A stretch of 64,000 nt of DNA from Casuarina equisetifolia (GCA_028551475.1 CM052354.1:32325258-32389257); one strand, 5' to 3'. Positions 23,252-38,100 are shown, counted from the stretch's first letter. Numbers and translations are program-made. Notes: generated from the sequence alone by a model not told the origin.

Positions 23252-26200
23252 TGGATAATTATTATAATAATGGAATGGAGAAGCAGTGACTATCAAGATT
23301 ACACACGGTTCCTTCCTGCCATTGTGGGTATCATATAACACGCTCTGGCTTTCAAGCTAGGGAAATAATTGGGTTTTCCCAGGATGTGAAAGGAATATCC
23401 TTCCTTTTATTACTTCGGTTCATAATCCCCAAAAGGTAGATCCCTAGAATAATAAATACTTACTTTAAGATACTAAATTTTCCACCACAATCATGATCTC
23501 CTTTAGGCATTTGTATAATAAAAAGATGCAGTACCTTTCTTTCACCACAAACTTTTTTATTTTTTTGTCTCGTGCTTATTATAGTATGATTATTTTTATC
23601 CAAACTTTGAACTTCTTGTTATCACACTCTTTCCAAAAGATTTCTTCGTTGTTCCCTGTTTCATCTTTTATTAAGCTTACTTCTTTCAATTTACTAATGC
23701 TTAAGCAGATATTCTAAAGAATATATTCTTGAAGACCTTAAATTGTTTTGACTTAACTAGAAAAATAAATGGAACTTCCTTAATTTTACACCCATTTAAA
23801 ATACAGGAGTCAAAAAGGGATGAAGGGAAGTGTATTCGTTGCAGATGCTGCTCAAGTACTATATTTAATCTAATACGGCTCTTACCATATTAACTTACTG
23901 ATTTAGGCTAAGCAAGTCACGTGACATCATGTTTAACTCATAGTTAATGTGGACCGTTAACTCATTGTATTATTTAATCTCTGCAATTGTTTATTTATTC
24001 CTGCAAACACAACATGCTCTTGTTTCAACCAGTTTGGCTGCGCTTGTGAACAAACTACTACTCACACGTTTCTAGTGTTTATAGCATGGCAGATGATCTA
24101 TGGACAGAAAGGAGATAATAAATGTTTTAATCTAATATCAGAACTTGTAATTTAGTTAAATGAGTTTTTTATGGCCTATGATGATTCAGGTGCAAGGCCG
24201 ATCGTGTAATATCATTCACAAATCTCATAATTTTATATTAACTACAGGTGCAAGGACGAAGGAAAGGAGGTCCTTTTTCTCGTGTTTTGGGCTTTTTTTT
24301 TTTTTTTTCCCACTGTGGATACTGAATGGCCGCTGAATTGACTTTGATTGTTTGGACTCCATGGATTTTACCTGTAAACTTCCATTCTACATGACTATCG
24401 AAATGGTTGAATCGAATCGCTTCACCGCTTGCAACGATCCATCTCCTTTAGGGGAAAGTTCAGGCACTTTTCCATCATTTTTCTTTGTGTTGCTGTGATT
24501 AAATCGTGGAAAGTGAGATTCTTGACCCAAAATGTGTTGTTGGATGACCAATGGGTTTTTGACCTCCTCAATTTTTTGAAGACCTTTTTTGTTAGGTAAA
24601 GGAAGTTTAGGTTGAATAAAGTTCAAACTTAAAACTTAAGTTCTAGATGGTCAGTAATAGATTAATTAATGGCTTGTTAACAAATCTAAGGTTATTATTT
24701 ATGTTATGAGATCCTTTCAAAGAAATATTATTTTGATTGAAATTTAAAATTTTTTAATTTCTATCCTTTCATATATGCAATGGCTTTTGTAATATTGAGA
24801 TATGTTCATATGCTTATGTATTTTAATATTTATTAATATAAATTACCTTTCTATGAAAGAAAAAATTATTACTTATGTAAAGAAAGTAAGTTGCATTACT
24901 ATGCATTGGCATGAGGAGTTGCCATGTAGTTTGGATTGGTCATAGCTCTAAATTTTTCCATTGTTCACGGGTAAAGCCTATATATCAAAACAATTTTCTT
25001 TTGTAAAATGTTAGATATTATATATTACCAATTAAATACAAAATTATTTAGTTACAATATTATCATTTAAACTCAAAATATTATTCTAGCTATTTTATGA
25101 GATAGAGAACCAAAATTTATTTATGCTGCAAAGCTCATTCAATCTAAACAATATGCCTTTTGGATTGCATATGTTGTTGTTCATGCTTGTAAGTATTCAA
25201 AGATAATACAAATTGCAATGCGAATACATACAACAAAAACATCAAGAAATATAGAGAATTTATATGATTTTGACAAATTGTTCTTTACATATGCGAACAA
25301 ATAATTTATTTCTTATTTTGTAACTATGATGATGCACCAAATGACATGCACAAATATGATTTCTAAAAGCACTATTTTTTTCTTTTCTTTTTTAATAGCT
25401 AAAGTGGAAAGGGAGAGTTGTGTATCAAACATGAGACTTCTTAGCCCTGAGCAATATTAATTATCAACTAAGTTAGACACTTGTTGATTAAAGTATTATA
25501 TTTACAAACAACATTAAAAAAAACTCTAATTAACGAAATCATCCTTTTACTATTATTCTTAATATTTAATTCACACATAACAACAAGATATACATCCTTA
25601 CCCATCTCTCAAGGATGAAAGGCAGCTTAATACGTTGAACATGTATATAAGCTAAACTCATTTTGGTCCGAAAGACGCGCTATGCTTATTTACCTCGTCT
25701 TTGTTTTCTTTACAGTCATACCACGCATCAAAGTCTGTAGATTGTGATGCGGTTCGAAATATTTCTTGTTCTCTTTCAACTATTCATTTGGCGCGTCTGT
25801 CAAGAATTCGAAAGCTTGATCTGGTCGTGACCACAAAAAGGACGTAAAAGTTGAATGTACTCTGCTGGGTTGCCGTCTGACCAGTTCTTTCTTTCTTTTC
25901 TTTTCGGCTTTTCAAGGGGTCTGACCAATTCTCTATGCGTTTTGTGCGACGTGGAATTTCTAGCAAACAAGCTGAACAAGCTCGACCTGATGTAAAACCC
26001 ATCAACATCAATCTTTATCAGGCTTGATTGGACGCCATACACAACTTAACGATAGAGACTTCTGTTCATAGTTCGATAGTTTTCCATCTACAAATCTGTT
26101 CACTGTAAATTTGGATTAAGTTACGATTTCTCAGACCATTTATAGAATATATGTAAGATTCTCTCTAGCTAACAACATATACAAATGGTTTTCTATGAAG

Positions 26201-28247
26201 TTCAAATTAGGAGTAACTATAAAATGGTAAATTTAGATGTAAAGGTAATAGAAATTATATAGAAGAAAGATGGTAATTCTTTAATTATGGTTTTCTGAAG
26301 TTACTTATAAATAGGAGGTTTAGAAGAAAAAAAAGTGTATGCTACACCATTTGGTAAATTATTATATAAACTGATAAAAAAAAAGAACTACTAAAAAATG
26401 AAAAGTTATATAGTCAATTTTTAGCATATTAAAGCCCTGATATGGTAGTAGAAAATCTTTCTCCCCATTTTTTTGGATTAGGTAAATAGGGGATGAGAGA
26501 GATTGAATATCAAATTTGAGATCTTTTTTTGTCCCAAATAATAAAAGCTATCAATTGAGTCATATGTCTACCAATAGATAAAAATTGTTGTTGTTTTTTT
26601 TTATCTCTTATAACCTTAAAGTCTCACTAAACTTTATTTGATGGCTTATATTGATGTGTAATTGCCAATTTTAAAACATGTTCAGAACAATCAAAATGAT
26701 AACTAAAGAGATTCAAACCTAGATATTTACTTTGTAAAATTTTCCACACAATCCTTATTTATTATCTCAACTACGCTCTAAGGGTCAAAAAAAAAAAAAG
26801 GGAATACCCTCAACCACATAAAGTCTCAAGCATACTGCTAAACCTTTACTAAACCCTAACACATAATATCCTAGTTCTAATCTAGCTTAATTAAGGAGTA
26901 TAAGGATCTAAATATTTTTTTATCTAAAATTACAAAACAGGAAAATTGACTAATCGTCCAAATTCGAACCCATTTTTTAATTAATCTAATCTCGTGACAG
27001 AAAAGAAAAATCAAAATTTTGCCAAGTTTGCACCCTTTTGCACGATTCAATGTTTACAACTATGGCTGATGGTCCTAATAAGATTTTCCCGTACGAAGAA
27101 AGCGATTTCATGACCGGACTGTTGACCACGACGATTGAGTTAACCTTAACATCTGCAGATTTTGAGCCTTCTGATTTGTTGTTTGTCTAACGTACGAAGA
27201 CAAACACGCAGAACATAAGTCGAGAGGTCTTTGCTTGCAGGTTTTGTGTTAATTACAGTGAGTTCCAGTACAAAATCAAGAAGAAAATTTGGCAACATGG
27301 AAACTTAGATGCACCAAGTCAGCCGACACAGAATGGCATGTTTGTGAAAACAACGTTGGCTGTCGCCTTATAGTTGCTACAATCCTGTCCTCATTTTTGT
27401 TGCCTTCATCTGGAGTTCAACAAGTCAACAGTTTGTTCTCGGACTGAGACTTGTTCATTAATGTAAAACTCTGAATTCCTGTTCCTCGTTTGTTTGGTTT
27501 CCTTTTCTGTTGCTTCGAATGTACGTATGAGAAAGAAAAGGTTCATTTGAACAAATCAACTCTCAGCTGGTTCAATCTCCCTGCCGTAAAGCGGGTCCAA
27601 TAAAGCCAAAGGAGAAGTCCCCCTTCGATGGTGCTGTCCAAATCTTGATGGCAGACCAAAAGGAAGAAGCTAGCTTCAACTTAAAGTTTGTACATCTGTC
27701 TGAGTAAAAGTTAAAGCCGTTTTAGTCCTAGGAGAAGGGGCATGAGAAGCTATATTTATTTACTTCCCTCTTCGTGATGATCAATAAATTTGGCAGTGGA
27801 ACACGTATGTTCTCATGCATTCACTTGTTGCAGTTTGAAGATGTTCTGCATACAATCAAAATCAGGAAAGAGATTTATTAAGAAGGAATATGAAGTCTGA
27901 GAGGAGATTGAACTTAAAAGGCTGTCAATGGCACCATGTTGCCTAGTGAACACTAAGTGATTTTTGGCCTTTCTTGTTTGCTGAGTCCAAGTAAACTCTG
28001 GATCCTCAACATCTCGAGGATCTTCATCCCAAGGTAGGACTCCTCATATAAAGCTCAGTCGGCCGTGTGGCTACCAAAGTCCAAGTCCCACCTTGACATC
28101 ATATGATGAAGAAGATGATTTCAATCTGCCCGCCATGGACGATGATGAAGAGTATTGTGACGGGCGTAGTCAGGAAGAGGAGAAGTCGGAATCTTGTTAT
28201 GCAGAAGTCTAATCACTATTCACCACTGGGCACAACCTCAAGTGACA
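23252..28247. repeat. Tandem segmental duplication, unit 1
   Basis: About 5 kb repeated directly at 28733-33247. Matching landmarks appear in the same order: the cacacggttccttcctgcc block (23301 and 28781), caagctagggaaataattgg (23357 and 28832), the ttgattggacgccatacac block (26027 and 31513), and the final block ending in gcacaacct. Long near-identical stretches alternate with indels. The unit ends in an ABCG relic. Confidence 0.85.
27822..28212 (+). pseudogene. ABCG transporter N-terminal relic with acidic open tail (unit 1)
   Basis: After an intact ttgcag acceptor-like site, the frame reads FEDVLHTIKIRK and then, after stops and shifts, KSERRLNLKG. This is the segment before Walker A in ABCG half-transporters of the ABCG14/21 type. 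A decayed LGLS stands for LGPS. From 27985 to 28212 a separate 75-codon frame is open and ends DDFNLPAMDDDEEYCDG... to a stop. Its Ser-rich then acidic composition looks coding, but I do not recognise it. The corresponding stretch in unit 2 contains stops. Confidence 0.6.
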
Positions 28248-28720
28248 TTTTTTTATGAAATTTTATATTTTAAAATTAAAAAATTCTCCCTTGTAAATTT
28301 TTTTTTTTTAGCCAATAAGATTGAGATGTCAATTGATTTTTTTTTATATTATCTTCTATTAAATTCAATCTATATATAGTAAATGTAAGGTAAAAAAGAT
28401 ATCTTAAAAACTTTTGCACTCAAATTCTTTTCTTTAGTTAGTCTGATCATTTATTGTCGTTCTTCATTTTATCCTGTAATATGATGTTGAATTCTATTTT
28501 GATAAAAGATAGTGTTTCAAATCATCTTTGTTCATATACATTGAAAAGAAAAATGATTCTTTTTCTAATCTAGAACTAACAGAAATTACAGTATAAATTA
28601 ACTTAAGGAAGCTATCATATAATTCATTCTACTATAGAAAGTTAATATTGACATACTAAACATCTAATGAAATTATTAAAATAACATATTTTAATCAAAG
28701 GGATATTACCTCTTCGGTTC
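28245..28720. repeat. AT-rich dispersed repeat, family A, at the duplication junction
   Basis: Shares an ordered set of short blocks (gagatgtcaattgat, ctttagttagtctgatcat, aatatgatgttgaattcta) with 52830-53400, 55262-55835 and 63118-63520. It has no coding capacity. It fills the gap between the two duplicated units. Confidence 0.6.
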
Positions 28721-28732
28721 ATGTAAATTTTT

Positions 28733-31700
28733 GGGTAATTATTATGATAATGAAATAAAGAAGTAGTGTCTATCAAGATCACACACGGTTCCTTCCTGCC
28801 ATTGTGGGTGTCACAAAACACGCTCTGGCTTTCAAGCTAGGGAAATAATTGGGTTTTCCCAGGGTGTGAAAGGAATATCCTTCCTTTTATTACTTCGGTC
28901 CACACCCTCCAAAAGGTAGATCCCTAGAATAAAAAATACTCCCTTCAAGATACCAAAGTTTCCACCATAATCATGATCTCGTTTAGGCATTTTGTATTAT
29001 AAAAAGATGCAGTACGTTTCTTTCAGTGCAAAATTTTTATTTTTTAACTTGTGCTTATTACAGTATGATTATTTTTTAACCAAACTTTGAACTTCTTGTT
29101 GTCAGTCTTTCTAAAATATTTCTTCGCTGTTCCCTGTTTCGTCTTTTATTACGCTTACTTATTTCAATTTACTAATGCTTAAGCAGATATTCCAAAGAGT
29201 ATATTCTTGAAGACCTTAAATCTTTTTGACTTACTAGAAAAGTAAAAGGAACTTCCTGAATTTTTCAGCCACTAAAACTACAGTAGTCAAAAGGAGATGA
29301 GGACAAGTGTATTCGTTGGAGATGCTGTCCAGTTACTATATTTAATCTAATTTGGTACTTACCTAGTTAACTTACTGATTTCGACAAGCAAGCCACGTGA
29401 CTTCATATTTAACTCATACCTAATGTGGGCCTTTAACTCATTGTATTATTTAATCTCTGCAATTGTTTATTTATTCCTGCAAACACAACATGCTCTTGTT
29501 TCAACCAGTTTGGCTGCACTTGTGAACAAACTACTACTGACACGTTTCTAGTGTTCAAGGCATGGCATATGATTTTTGGGTAAAAAATAGTAATAATGAT
29601 AAATTTTTTCATATAATAACAAAACTTGTAATTTAGTTAAATGAGTTCCTTATAACTTATGATTTAGTTATGAAGCCTACCAAATGATATCATTCACAAA
29701 TATCATGATCTTATATTATTTATGATTGTGATATAAAAATTAAAATATTTCACATCACTTCTAATTTATTATCTTATCTTTTATTTTCAAAGATAAAAGA
29801 AGACTTCTAACAATTATAACAGAAAAGCAATAGAGGTGTGAGCATTGACGTACTTTGCCCAGCATATCTGTTTCATACTACGAGGGCAACGGTAGGCTTC
29901 AAATCTTTTTGTTGTTATCTTATTGATCTTGACAAAATCTATATTTTTAGGGACCCAAAATATAATAGGCCAGTATTATGACAATGCTTCGTGAACTGCA
30001 GGCGACACTCTCTTCATGCTGTGTCTTTTCATGCACCCATCAGACATGATGTTATTGACCTAGGAAATTATGTCTTTGACGGAAGGAGGGAGGTCCTTTC
30101 ACTCGTGTTTTAGTTCTATTTTTTCTTTCTTTCTTATCCCCCGTGGATACTGAATGCCTGCTTAATTTGGCTGTTTGGACACCATGGATTTTACTTGATA
30201 GATTCCATTCTACATGACTATCAAAATGGTTGAATCAGATAGCTTCACCACTTGCAACCATCATCTAACTGGGGGAAAGTTCAGGCACTTTGCCATCATT
30301 TTTCTTTTTGTTGTTATCATTAAATCGCGGACAGTGAGATTCCTGACCCAAAATGTTGTTGGATGACCAATGAGTTTATGACCCCACCAATATTGTTTTA
30401 AGGCTTTTTTTTAGGTGGAAGGAGTTTAGAAGTCCTAAATGATTAGCAATAAAATAATTAGTAACTTATTTACAAAAGAATAGATAACAAACCTAAGGTT
30501 ATTACTTATGTGAAAAAGGTCAAATGCATTAATGTGCATGGACATGAGGAACTGCCATATAGTTTGGATTGGTCATAGGTCTAAGTACTTCCACTGTTGT
30601 TAGGTGAAAAAATATATATCAAAAGCGTTTTAGTTGTCACTTTAGCTATTTTCGGGGCTGAAGAACCAAATATTATTTCTGTTGTAGAGCTCATTTGATT
30701 CAAACAGTATGCTTTTCGGATTGCATATATTGCTGCTCATGCCCGTAACTATTAAAGATAAATGCAATTTGCATAGCAAATACACACAACATCAAGTAAT
30801 ATAGAGAATTTATGTTGTTTACATCCATGAACAAATAATTTATTCTTTATTTTAGAACTATAATGGTTTACTAAATGAGATGTACATATACAATTTTTAT
30901 TTTTTTTAGTAGGTAAAAGGGGGAGGGTGGTTGTTTATTTAATCTGGGACCTTTTTGGTTTCAAACAGAACCAGCTATCAAATTGAGAAAAGAAAAATCT
31001 ACAAAACAAAATCATCCTTTTACTGTTGCTTTTGATTTTGAATCCAGACCTAACAAGATATACACCCTCACCCTTCTCTCGAGTATTAAAGGCATCTTGA
31101 CAAGTTGAACATGTCAATTCTTACTGTTCATTGCATATAAAGTTAAACTAATTTCGGCTCGAAAGACACGTTATGCTTATCTACCTCATCTTTGTCTTCT
31201 TTGGAGTCATACAACGCATCAAAGTCTGTAGTCTGTGAAAAGGTTCCAAATATTTCTTGTTCCCTTTCACCTTTTCATTTGGTGTGTCTCTCAAGGATTC
31301 GAAACCTTGGTGAGGTCATGGCCAGAAAAAAGACGGAAAGTTAAATTTTCTTTGCTGCGTTGTCGTCTGACCAGTTCTTTCTTTCTATTCTTTCGGCGTT
31401 ACTTGGGCTCTGACCAGTTCCTGATGCGTTTTCTGCGACCAGGAATTTCTAGCAAACAAGCAGGACAAGCTCGTCTAGATGGAAAACCCGTCAACGTCAA
31501 TCTTTGTCAGGCTTGATTGGACGCCATACACATCTTAAAGATAGAGATTTGCGTTCATAATTGTCCTCACAACGAGTACAAACGTTGTTTATGAAGTCAA
31601 AATTAGGAGTAACTATAAAATGGTAAATTTAGATGTAATGGTAAAATAGTAATTATGTAGGAGGAAGATGGTAATTCTTTAATTACAGTTTCTTAAAATT

Positions 31701-33247
31701 ACCTATAAATAGGAGGTTTAGAAAAAAAAAAGTGTATATTACGTTATTTGGTAAATTATTATATTGAAGGAAAAAAAGAACCACTAAAGAAGGAAAATTT
31801 ATAGTCCATTTTTAGTATACTAAAGCCCTGATATGATGGTAGAAAATGTTTTTCGTTCTTTCTGGGTTAAAATCTCAATTTCTTACTTTTTTTTGCTACA
31901 CAATGTATTAGCTGATCTCCTGACACATAATATGCTAGTTCTAGTCTACATTAATTAAAGAGTACAAGGACCCTAATTTTTTTAATCAAAAATTATGAAA
32001 AAGAAAAATTGGCAAATCGCCCAAATTCAAACCCATTTTTAAATTAAGCTAATCTCGCGATAGCAAAAAAGAAATTCAAAATTTAGCCAAGTTTGCACCC
32101 TTTTACGCGATTCAATATTTACAACCATGTCTGATAGTCCTAATAACGTTTTTCCCGTACTAAGAAAGCAATTTCCTGATGGCTTTTGTGGTGGTTAGAT
32201 TGCGTCGACAGACCGGACTGCTGATCATGACGATCGAGCTAACCTCGATATCTGCAGATTCTCGGCGTTCTGCTTTGTTCTTTGTCTAACCTAAGAAGAC
32301 AAACATGAACAAGAAAAATTGGGACGCTAGTGAAAACAATGTTTGTTGTCGCCTTAAAGTTACTACAATCCTGTCCTTATTATTGCTGCCTTCATATGGT
32401 GTTCAACAAGTCAACAGTTTGTTCTCGGACAGAGACTTGGTCATTGATGTAAAACTCTGAATTCCTGTTCCTCGTTTGTTTGGTTTCCTTTTCTGTTGCT
32501 TCGTATGCACGTATTGAGAAAGAAAAAGTTCGTTTGAACAAATCAACTCTTTCAATTAATTGAATCTCCCTGTCCTCAATTGGCTCCAATAAAGCCAAAA
32601 TGATAGGTCCCTCTTCGATGGTGTTGTCCAAACCTTGATGGGAGACCGACAGAAAAAAGGGAAGAAGAAGAAAAAGAAGCTAGATCTTCAACTTAAAATT
32701 TGTACATCTGTTGGAGGAAAAAATAAAACAATTTCAATCCCAGGAGAAGCGGCATTAGAAGATCTACATATTTACTTCTCTCTTTGTCATTTTATAAAAT
32801 TGATAGTGGAACACATATATTCTCATGGATTCACTTGTTGCAGTTTGAAGATGTTGTGCATAAAATCAACATCAGGAAAGTAAGAGAGTTATCCGTAAGG
32901 GTTTTGAAGTCTGAGGAGAGACTAAACTTAAAAGGCTTCAATAGCACTATGTTCCCTAGTGAGCTTTTAGCGATTTTAGGCCCTTCTTATTAGCGAAGTC
33001 CAAATAAACACTAGATTCTCATCATCAAAAGGTGGGACTATTTCAATATAAAGCCCAGTCAGACATGTAGGCTACCAAAGCCCAAGTCCGAGCCAGGTAT
33101 AATACGATGAAGAAGATGATTGATTTCAATCTACCAGCCATGGATGATGATCAAGAGTATCGTAATGGGCGACAATCAAGAAGAAGAAAGTCAGGGCCTT
33201 GTTATGAAGAAGACTATTCTTTGTTAAGCACAACCTGCAAGCTACAT
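28733..33247. repeat. Tandem segmental duplication, unit 2
   Basis: Direct partner of 23252-28247, shortened by scattered deletions to about 4.5 kb. It continues past its 3' end into ABCG transmembrane-domain relics that unit 1 lacks, so the duplicated block is the 5' part of a once longer locus. Confidence 0.85.
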
Positions 33248-33848
33248 ACCATGTGAGAAAAGACTTATGGACGACAATAATAAGGTCTCACCTGCAGGTA
33301 CTAAACTTTTACAAGCTGTATGATTAAGTGCCCAGTAAAGGAGCTGATCATGGACATATGAATGAACAAATTTGAGTCTAACGTGTTTGTCAAAGTTAAT
33401 GTGCCTTTAGACATGTTATGTTTATCATGTTATTTATCATGTTGTTTAAAGTTATCTTAAGTAACCCCTGTAAAAGAAGACATAATTGTTCCTATATTTC
33501 CCCAGAAGCGCAAGATGCTTATAAAGGAAAGACCTTTCCGGCATGTCTAGATTGTCATCCTACACTGGTAAAGTCTGTTGCTGACCTTCCGATGGAGTTC
33601 ACCAACACCTATCGGACGGAGGGGCTCAAACCCAGAGCCATAAACTTCTTCTACACCTAATCTGTTGTTCTACTCAATGTTTTGGTAGCACGAGGCTCAA
33701 ACCTTGGGCTTGCAATCAGTGCAGCGGTAAGGAATCAGAAATCGGCTACCACATTGGGATCTGCAATCCTGCCAGCATTTCTTCCACTAACTGGGTACTT
33801 TTTTTTCCCAGTTTGCTAACTTGTGTCTCTTGGGTTAAGGATTTGAAG
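32784..33848 (+). pseudogene. ABCG half-transporter pseudogene, nucleotide-binding domain deleted
   Basis: The frame 32784-32993 reads LQFEDVVHKINIRK, KSEERLNLKG and ELLAILGPS, the start of Walker A, and then stops. Only 500 bases later, in shifting frames from 33497, come FPQKRKMLIKER, SGMSRLSSY, VADLPMEF, VLLNVLVARG, LGLAISAAVRNQKSATTLGS and VSWVKDL. These follow in order the ABCG core transmembrane segments (FPQERPMLIKER, SGMYRLSSY, GDLPMEL, VLVAQGxGLAxGA). The rest of Walker A, the signature and Walker B are gone, and several frameshifts and stops are present. It is non-functional. The closest family is ABCG14/ABCG21-like; exact orthology is not determinable by eye. Confidence 0.75.
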
Positions 33849-34401
33849 ATGCTTAGAGATCCTAATGTTGCAGCAGTTTCTGCATGCTGTAAGCATCGGA
33901 AGCAGCCTGCTGTGTCTAATTGCGCTTTTTCAAGCCACACAATGTGTGTTTTGGAAACTCTATTCAGCCCTGAAAGTGAGGGCTCAGTCCAAGATTCCTA
34001 CTCCGTTGCCTTCCTTCGAAGGGACTAAGATTAGTCGAGGGCCAAGAAAACGAAATATGCGCATATGATCTTAACAAGTCTCAAGGGCCTCTTAGGCTGT
34101 TCTGTTTCCCATCAAGAGTCCATGAATATGATCTTTGTATATTACTTCCCTTCAGAAAAACGGTTCTATGAGCTTGGAACCTCAATAGATTCCTTCTCAT
34201 GGGGATGTTGATGTCTCCCTAGTTTTACAACTTTGGAGCCGTGGAATTTGGTCCAAAACTTTAATAGTGATTAATAATATTATAAAGATGTGTTGTTTAT
34301 GCTTTTAGAAGATTCAAAAATATTGTTGATATGAACAATGTTTTTTAAAAATTTTTTATTACAATGCGTACACCCAACTTATATATATGGGATATCAAAC
34401 T
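33849..34401. other. Flank between ABCG relic and S14 pseudogene
   Basis: Open frames at 33813-34028 and 33865-34068 overlap here. The second has a hydrophobic stretch (SLLCLIALF) but no clear match to the ABCG C-terminus. It may be further degraded transporter sequence. Confidence 0.35.
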
Positions 34402-34413
34402 TAAAACTTCACA
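34402..34413. repeat. Target-site duplication, left copy
   Basis: taaaacttcaca, repeated exactly at 35130-35141. The two copies bracket the S14 processed pseudogene. Length and position fit LINE-mediated retroposition. Confidence 0.8.
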
Positions 34414-35129
<716 letters not shown>

Positions 35130-35141
35130 TAAAACTTCACA
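35130..35141. repeat. Target-site duplication, right copy
   Basis: taaaacttcaca, identical to 34402-34413, immediately before the 5' end of the retroposed S14 leader. Confidence 0.8.
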
Positions 35142-38100
35142 ATTAAAGTTCTTGCTCACTTATGCTTGAGCTAATTAGCTAACAACTTGTCTGTATAAAC
35201 TATGCAAAAATCTTTTAAAACTTTTGGAGAATTTTGTTAATTATAAAATCAAAATTAGGAGTAAAGGGGCGAAATAATAGTTTTGCCCGTATGGGGAAAA
35301 CTAGATTGATTGAACTATTCCTTAGAGTTTATGACACAAGGATTGCTTGTGCCTACAAAAAACCCAACAAGAAGATTCTTGAGGCAAATTATAGGCACAG
35401 GAAACAGATTTGTTGTTGCCATTGAAAATGGTTTAAAAAGTAAAACGAATATATAATGCAGGATCATATGCATAAGCTGCTCGTTGTAGCTTCTCGACTC
35501 TTCAAATGACAGACAAAAGGCCAAAACATCCCATCAGAGGATCGGCCTTTTCGAAGACACATTGACTGAAATTCAATATAATTGACGAATGTTTGCCAAA
35601 ATCTGAACCGACCCCTTAAAAGAGTCGCCTTCCACTAATTATGAAACGACGTGATTAAACATAATCGATGCACGCAAGAAGCCTAAAACAAATAAGAAGT
35701 TAAAACAGAGTGTGCGTCCATGTGAAGATGTTTACACAAATATGTACTGAAGAACGATGACAAGATCGCTTAGCATGAACCACCAAGACCTTTCACTTCA
35801 TCTGATGTAGAATGCCGTCCTGTTGCTATGATTAACAAGGCTTGTTACTTTGGAGGCCATGCCCTCTCACTTCCTCTGATCCGAACAACAGTAGGGTGCA
35901 TCGATGTGTCTCCGTCATCTTTATGCAGAGAGATATGTGCATGCCACAGCCTGGACAGTTCGCTATTGTGAAAGATCTTCGTTTCCAATGTGGCCTAACC
36001 TTTGGAAAAGGATCTAGAAAGGTTGGGCCATAAATGTCTATTGTGGCAGAAGCTCTTTGTCATGAACGTGACAAGTTATAGCCCATGAGAAAAGTCTCAT
36101 AAAGAAAACAAACTGCTTATTATTATGCCAACCTTCGGTTCTTTAGCCCTAATGAGTAACTAGTTGCGTCAACAAATATCTGGTTCAATTAAAAGTAAAT
36201 ATTGTTTAAGATTTTTTGGTCCAAAGTTGGACTCTAGGTGTTTATATAGGTATGTGTACTTATAGAAAATAAGAAAAAAATGTTAGCTTCTTAAAAATGA
36301 ATAATTAGTTGTTGTCTTCTTCACTATCGTATTATGCTACATGAATTTACTCTTTTATAATATGATTTTTCTCTCCAAAAGTTGATGAAAATATGAGTTT
36401 TTAACATCATGCAATGATTGGCTATAAGGGTAAAGCACAAGGTCCTAGACCTGAACCTATTTGCTGTTGTAAACAGCCCGAGCTATTCCCAAGGCAAAAG
36501 CAGGTTGTCGCATGCCGGCCTGCACATTGAACAGTCGACTCAACATTGGTACAGACAAGCACTGAGTCAAAACAAATCATTGGGATAATAGCTCAGAACT
36601 CTCAAAATTAGAGATAGAAGAAAATATGACAAAACAAAATCTGTTATATGGGCCTGTTTTTCTCTGAATTTCTTATCTTCACGTTTTCTGTAAGCATGTG
36701 AAAATCTTACATGACTTCGTATTCCATTTGATCTCGAACCCTACACACTTGAAACTCGTATTTCTTCTTTGTCCATGTTGAGAAGGATTCCCCCCACTTG
36801 TGTTGCAATTTTACTGATGTCAAATCTAGGCACAAGACCGTTTTTGTTGCGACCCATGTTAGATATCTGCGGTACGCTCCTACCATATTTTGACACCTGC
36901 ATGGTAGACTCTACCATATTTTGACACCTAGATTGTCCAACTAAACAATCCATCATGACTGTCTGCTTTTTAAGAATGCTTTCCACTAGTTCTATGCTTA
37001 CGATTTCGACTAAGACACCCATTTGTGATAAGAGCTCTTCCATCTCTTACGTATTTCTACGTAACTCAAGGGTTTTTCTTGATAGATTCCCCTGAAAGAG
37101 CTTGGAAGATGTGGCTGCCGTCTGATCTCTTATTATCCTTCAATACAAACAATCCTACTTAAAAATTGATTTAAGGTTATTTTCCTTTCGAGCAAGACTA
37201 AAGTAATATCAAAGTTATCTGACATTCTTTTCAACCCTTTAACCCACATCACGCCTAGAAAAAACAATTTAGACATAAATTTTTATCTATGAGTGAAAGA
37301 ATTTCATATTTGGATACATAATTTAAAATCGAATTGAAAAAACTTAATTTTAATTCAAAGTTATTTTTTTTCATAAAGAGATTTCTAAGTAAGATTAAAG
37401 TAATACAGACCTTACAAACATTATATAAGAAAATAGAGAGATATTAAAAGCAATGAAAAGTGTGAATGAACCCTTCACCACCATGCAATTTGACGTTCTT
37501 TCTTTTGTGAAGATTCCAAAGCAATATCACGCAATCGTAGCAACTAAAGCAACGTAGTGTTAGTCAAAGAATGTCGATAGGCAGATTTCTGGGTGGATGC
37601 CCCACATGTGCTTTCAAAAGCATGTATGGCGCAAAACCCGAGAGAGGTGACTGCTTGTGCCTATGGAAAACAACATTCAACGAACAGCTAGGTCACCATG
37701 AAATCATCATGTTATTCATTTTGCGATTGGCTCGCAAGCCTTTGGGAAAAAGAAAACAGGGGAAGATCCTACAAGTACTCCTATTCCTTAGAATTCAGAA
37801 TAATACCATGACAAGCACTACCATGAAGCCACATAATCATTGGAAGAGAAGGGTATGCGAAATTCCATAATAACCATAGGAAGCGCCATGCCACCCAACT
37901 ACTTTAGGATTGAAGACGTTCGGGAGAGTCACAAAATAATCGCTTTCTAAGTGTGGAAACCGGCTCGGATGAGTTGTTCAGAACCCACAAGGGTTTCAAC
38001 TCGAGACAGTCCTCAAAGTTAGGTCAAATGTCAAATGTCGGATTGAGTTAAAAGTCTTCATAAGAGGAGTTGAGAATTCTGAAAAAGATCATTAGAAATA

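Noticed and set aside
36741..37043. Possible 100-residue protein on the minus strand
   Set aside because: No known domain, contains an internal 18-base repeat and lies in repeat-rich DNA. Left uncalled.
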